NCBI GenBank assembly: GCA_964568355.1
Contig: CAZMRK010000524.1
Coordinates: 1-7,862, forward strand
DNA: 7,862 nucleotides
Direction of reading: 5' to 3'
DNA from: JAJPJX01 sp964568355
Lineage (GTDB): Bacteria > Acidobacteriota > Terriglobia > Bryobacterales > Bryobacteraceae
The translations under genes were made by a program, and so were the position numbers. The first letter of the stretch is position 1; each line of letters begins with the position of its first letter. A model generated the notes under the pieces. It worked only from the letters and a program-made list of their open reading frames with translations, was not told the origin of the DNA and searched no databases. Below are positions 5,430 through 7,862 of the stretch, piece by piece.

Positions 5430-5433
5430 GCTC

Positions 5434-6738
5434 ATGAATCCTTGGGAACAAGTTAAGCGACAGTTGGAGTCCAGGCTCAGCCCGGAGAGTTACCAGAACT
5501 GGGTTAGCCGAACGACGTTCGGCCAGATGGATGGCACGACCCTGGTGGTGTGTGTCCCCGATGAAGAGACCAAAGCCTGGATGGAGAGCGAATACTGTGG
5601 TGAAGTGCACGCGATTGTCCGAACCCTCGGACTGGGAATTCAGGAGGTCGCCTATCGCCCTGAATTTGCGCGTGAGACCAATCACAGTCCCCGCAGCCTG
5701 GACGGCGACTTGGGAGCGCTCGCAACCCAACTGAACCCGAAGTTCACCTTTGAGACATTCGTTGTCGGCGCCTGTAATCAATTCGCGCATGCCGCCGCCC
5801 GCTCCGTAGCAACCAACCCGGCGCACAGTTACAACCCGCTGTTTATCTACGGCGGCGTAGGGATGGGCAAGACCCACCTGATGCACGCCATCGGCCGTGC
5901 ACTGCTGGATAATCACGCTTCCATGCGCGTGGTCTACACCTCCAGCGAGCGGTTCATGAACGAGATGATCACTTGCATCCGCCTGGACCGTCTGCCGCAG
6001 TTCCACCAGCACTACCGTTCCGCCGATGTACTGCTGGTCGATGACATCCAGCTCATCGGCAACAAAGATCGCACCCAGGAGGAGTTTTTCCACACCTTCA
6101 ATGAGCTGCACGATCACCAGAAGCAGATCGTCATCTCGAGCGACGCTCCCCCTAAGGATATCCCCGGCCTTTTGGAGCGGCTGCGGTCGCGCTTCGAATG
6201 GGGCTTGATGGCCGATATGCAGCCCCCGGACCTGGAAACCAAGATGGCCATCCTGGACAAGAAGGCCGAAGGAGAAGGCATCAAGTTGCCCGAAGATGTC
6301 CGTACGTTCATGGCCACCAAAACCAAATCCAACGTGCGGGAACTGGAGGGTGCGCTCATCAAGCTGATTGCCTACTCCTCGCTGACAGGCGCCCAGATCT
6401 CAATGCCGATGGCCCAACAGGTCCTGCGTCACCTGGTCCACGCCCAGGACCGCCGCGTGACCATCGACTCGATCCAGAAAGCGGTAGCCGAACGCTTCGG
6501 CATCAAGCAGGCTCAGCTCAAGGAGAAAAGCAATACCAAGGCGGTCGTCTACCCCCGCCAGGTAGCCATGTACCTGGTCAAGGAGCTGACAGCGGCCTCA
6601 TTACCGGAAATCGGTCGCGTTTTCGGTGGAAAGCATCACACGACTGTCCTGCATTCCATCCACAAAATCGATCAGATGCGCAAAACTGATCCGGATTTGA
6701 ACAGAATGCTGCACAGTCTAATTGACTCATTGCAATGA
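5434..6738 (+). CDS. dnaA: Chromosomal replication initiator DnaA
   Basis: The 434-residue protein has all four DnaA domains: an N-terminal interaction domain (about 1-75, starting MNPWEQVKRQLE), a short linker, the AAA+ ATPase, and a C-terminal DNA-binding domain. Walker A is GGVGMGKTH (140-148), Walker B LLVDDIQ (200-206), and the RLRSRF stretch containing the arginine finger is at about 249-254. Domain IV contains YPRQVAMYLVKEL, SLPEIGRVFGG and then K400-H401-H402-T403-T404-V405. In E. coli and many other bacteria the last motif reads RDHTTV, so the aspartate that contacts the DnaA box is histidine here. DnaA-ATP binds boxes at the origin and opens the duplex. ATG 5434 gives the usual N-terminus. 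TTG 5419 would add five residues translated from the T-tract and is unlikely. dnaN follows after 234 bp, the classical dnaA-dnaN arrangement. Confidence 0.98.
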   Translation: MNPWEQVKRQLESRLSPESYQNWVSRTTFGQMDGTTLVVCVPDEETKAWMESEYCGEVHAIVRTLGLGIQEVAYRPEFARETNHSPRSLDGDLGALATQLNPKFTFETFVVGACNQFAHAAARSVATNPAHSYNPLFIYGGVGMGKTHLMHAIGRALLDNHASMRVVYTSSERFMNEMITCIRLDRLPQFHQHYRSADVLLVDDIQLIGNKDRTQEEFFHTFNELHDHQKQIVISSDAPPKDIPGLLERLRSRFEWGLMADMQPPDLETKMAILDKKAEGEGIKLPEDVRTFMATKTKSNVRELEGALIKLIAYSSLTGAQISMPMAQQVLRHLVHAQDRRVTIDSIQKAVAERFGIKQAQLKEKSNTKAVVYPRQVAMYLVKELTAASLPEIGRVFGGKHHTTVLHSIHKIDQMRKTDPDLNRMLHSLIDSLQ

Positions 6739-6850
6739 GGTTGCTACCTTTTTCCACAACAAGCCCTCAAACCCCGCTGCGGAAACTGTGCAAAACCTGG
6801 GGCCAGACCGGTTTTGTGCACTGGAGCGCCGCTGGTTTCCTCAGCCAGGC

Positions 6851-6880
6851 ATGGCAGAAAGTGGTTTAATTTAGTATAAT
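6851..6880 (+). promoter_or_regulatory. Candidate dnaN promoter
   Basis: A perfect -10 TATAAT (6875-6880) is preceded after 18 bp by ATGGCA (6851-6856), a four-of-six match to the -35. The leader to dnaN would be about 85 nt. The -10 lies inside the AT-rich patch, and a DnaA-box-like site (6897-6905) lies just past the predicted start, so DnaA could affect this promoter. Confidence 0.5.
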
Positions 6881-6956
6881 TTAGGTAGCCTTCAACATTT
6901 TCACAGGCCCCATGAATATGGTTCTTTAGTAGTCATCTATACAAGCCACGAAGAAT

Positions 6957-6961
6957 AGGAG
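6957..6961 (+). promoter_or_regulatory. dnaN ribosome-binding site
   Basis: AGGAG lies 11 nt before ATG 6973 and fixes the dnaN start. It is the only good Shine-Dalgarno sequence seen ahead of any gene in the window. Confidence 0.7.
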
Positions 6962-6972
6962 CACTGCCCCCG

Positions 6973-7862
6973 ATGGAATTCACTGTTAACAAAGCTGATC
7001 TGGTTCGCGAACTGAGTCTCTCGCAAGGGGTCGTGGAGAAAAAAACCACCATTCCGATTCTGTCGAATGTGCTGCTGGAGGCGAAGGAAGATCGCGTGAC
7101 GTTGACCGCCACCGATCTGGAGCTGGGCATCCGCTGTGCCTGCCCGGCCAAGGTGAAAAAAGAAGGCTCCGGAACAATTCCGGCCAGGAAGCTGCTCGAT
7201 TATGTCCGCCTGCTTCCGGATGCTGAGTTGAACGTGAAGTTTCTGGAGAATCACTGGGCCAGTCTGACCTGCGGCCGCTCGCGCACCCGCATCGCCGGCA
7301 TGTCGCGGGAAAGCTATCCGGAGCTGCCCCAGATGCCGGAGCCGATTGCGGATATCCCGGTACGCACGCTTTCTTCCATGATTGCCCGCACTTCCTTCGC
7401 AATCTCGATGGAAGAGTCGCGCTTCACTCTCAATGGTGCGCTCCTGTTGCTCCGTCCGGAAGGGATGACCATGGTTTCGACCGACGGCCACCGGCTGGCG
7501 TTTGTCGAGAACGGCGCGCAGACCGGCGCGCAGCAGTTTCGGGCTCTGGTGCCGAAAAAGGCCATGGCGGAGATCGTCAAGCTGGCGGATGAGAGCGGAT
7601 CTGAGGCGAAGGCGGCGCTCGCCGGGGACGACAATCACCTGTTCTTCCGCATCGGTGACCGCCTGTTGATTACCCGTAAGCTGACCGGCAACTTCCCGGA
7701 CTACGAGCGTGTGCTGCCAAAAGATCACCAGCACACGGCTAAGTTGAATCGCGATGAGGTCCGCTCGGCGATTGAGCGTGTGGCCCAGTTTGCGGATGAG
7801 CGGTCGCGCGCCATCCGGGTGCAGTTCACCCAGGGCGAGGTCAAGATTTATTCCTCTTCGGT
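6973..7862 (+). CDS. dnaN: DNA polymerase III beta subunit (sliding clamp), 3' end cut by window edge
   Basis: About 296 residues are visible of a protein usually near 370. The first clamp domain starts MEFTVNKADLVRELSLSQGVVEKKTTIPILSN and includes the family motif TATDLELGI. Domain 2 carries SFAISMEESRFTLNGALL and VSTDGHRLAF (residues 168 onward, with D171, H173 and R174). The beginning of domain 3 is cut at the edge (RVQFTQGEVKIYSSS). The protein dimerises into a ring that holds the replicative polymerase on DNA and also binds Hda-type and repair partners. Everything visible is intact with no frameshift. It has its own AGGAG site and a promoter in the dnaA spacer, so it is probably expressed partly independently of dnaA. 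In many bacteria recF follows dnaN, but that would lie outside the window. Confidence 0.97.
   Translation, partial: MEFTVNKADLVRELSLSQGVVEKKTTIPILSNVLLEAKEDRVTLTATDLELGIRCACPAKVKKEGSGTIPARKLLDYVRLLPDAELNVKFLENHWASLTCGRSRTRIAGMSRESYPELPQMPEPIADIPVRTLSSMIARTSFAISMEESRFTLNGALLLLRPEGMTMVSTDGHRLAFVENGAQTGAQQFRALVPKKAMAEIVKLADESGSEAKAALAGDDNHLFFRIGDRLLITRKLTGNFPDYERVLPKDHQHTAKLNRDEVRSAIERVAQFADERSRAIRVQFTQGEVKIYSSS

Larger units (their letters stand above)
6739..6972. other. dnaA-dnaN spacer, candidate origin of replication (oriC)
   Basis: This 234-bp spacer holds three sequences close to the DnaA-box consensus TTWTNCACA: TTTTCCACA (6750-6758, + strand), TTTTGCACA (- strand, 6795-6787) and ATTTTCACA (6897-6905, one mismatch). 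An AT-rich patch at 6865-6884 contains AATTTAG twice, 10 bp apart, and could be an unwinding element. CAAAACC (6791-6797) and GGTTTTG (6810-6816) form an inverted repeat overlapping the second box. The dnaA-dnaN gap is the origin in many bacteria. Three boxes in so short a gap is few, so other parts of the origin may lie elsewhere. No protein gene is evident here; the longest clear ATG frame seen, ATG 6912 to TAG 6929, has five codons. Confidence 0.5.

Noticed and set aside
5419..5433. TTG 5419 as the dnaA start
   Set aside because: It would translate part of the T-tract into IFLL ahead of the typical MNPWEQV N-terminus.
6912..6929. Five-codon open frame (ATG to TAG) in the dnaN leader as a leader peptide
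   Set aside because: There is no ribosome site, and frames this short occur by chance.
6937..7734. Leftward open frame of 265 codons antisense to dnaN
   Set aside because: dnaN on the other strand is unmistakable, and this frame shows no family motif.
1..7862. CRISPR array, prophage or defence island
   Set aside because: No regularly spaced repeats and no integrase, transposase, nuclease or toxin-antitoxin genes were found. The content is housekeeping.

Overview
The window looks like a chromosomal, housekeeping stretch from a GC-rich bacterium around its replication-initiation genes. The dnaA-dnaN order, the style of the secreted hypothetical protein, and the receiver-SpoIIE regulator suggest an acidobacterium of the Solibacter/Bryobacter kind. 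That placement is an inference from protein character and was not checked against a database. I see no phage genes, transposase, CRISPR array or toxin-antitoxin pair.

Layout, left to right. (1) A metallo-beta-lactamase-fold hydrolase, cut by the left edge, is transcribed leftward from a 23-bp divergent gap. Rightward from the same gap run a four-helix CopD-like membrane protein and ygfZ, the folate-binding iron-sulfur maintenance factor. (2) An 83-bp inverted-repeat element sits between ygfZ and the convergent cysC. (3) cysH and cysC form a leftward, overlapping sulfate-assimilation pair. CysH carries the CC and CxxC cysteines of a [4Fe-4S] APS/PAPS reductase. (4) A rightward gene encodes a phosphorylatable receiver fused to a SpoIIE/RsbU-type PP2C phosphatase. 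It overlaps tail-to-tail by 4 bp with a leftward gene for a secreted protein of unknown function. (5) A leftward tRNA-Gly(GCC) gene with an encoded CCA end lies 40 bp upstream of that secreted-protein gene. (6) A 245-bp region holds back-to-back promoters for the tRNA and dnaA, and a structured dnaA leader. (7) dnaA is complete. A 234-bp dnaA-dnaN spacer with DnaA-box-like sites is a candidate origin. dnaN runs off the right edge.

Functionally, dnaA, the spacer and dnaN form a replication-initiation module. cysC and cysH handle activated sulfate. YgfZ supports Fe-S enzymes in general and may be relevant to the Fe-S reductase nearby, although the two are convergent and not in one operon. The SpoIIE fusion is a two-component output that probably controls an anti-anti-sigma partner encoded elsewhere. 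No gap between genes exceeds about 245 bp. The most interesting signals are regulatory: paired divergent promoters that look leaderless, a terminator-like hairpin just before the dnaA start codon, a palindrome inside the tRNA promoter, and a changed DNA-contact residue in DnaA. I do not see an obviously new multi-gene system.
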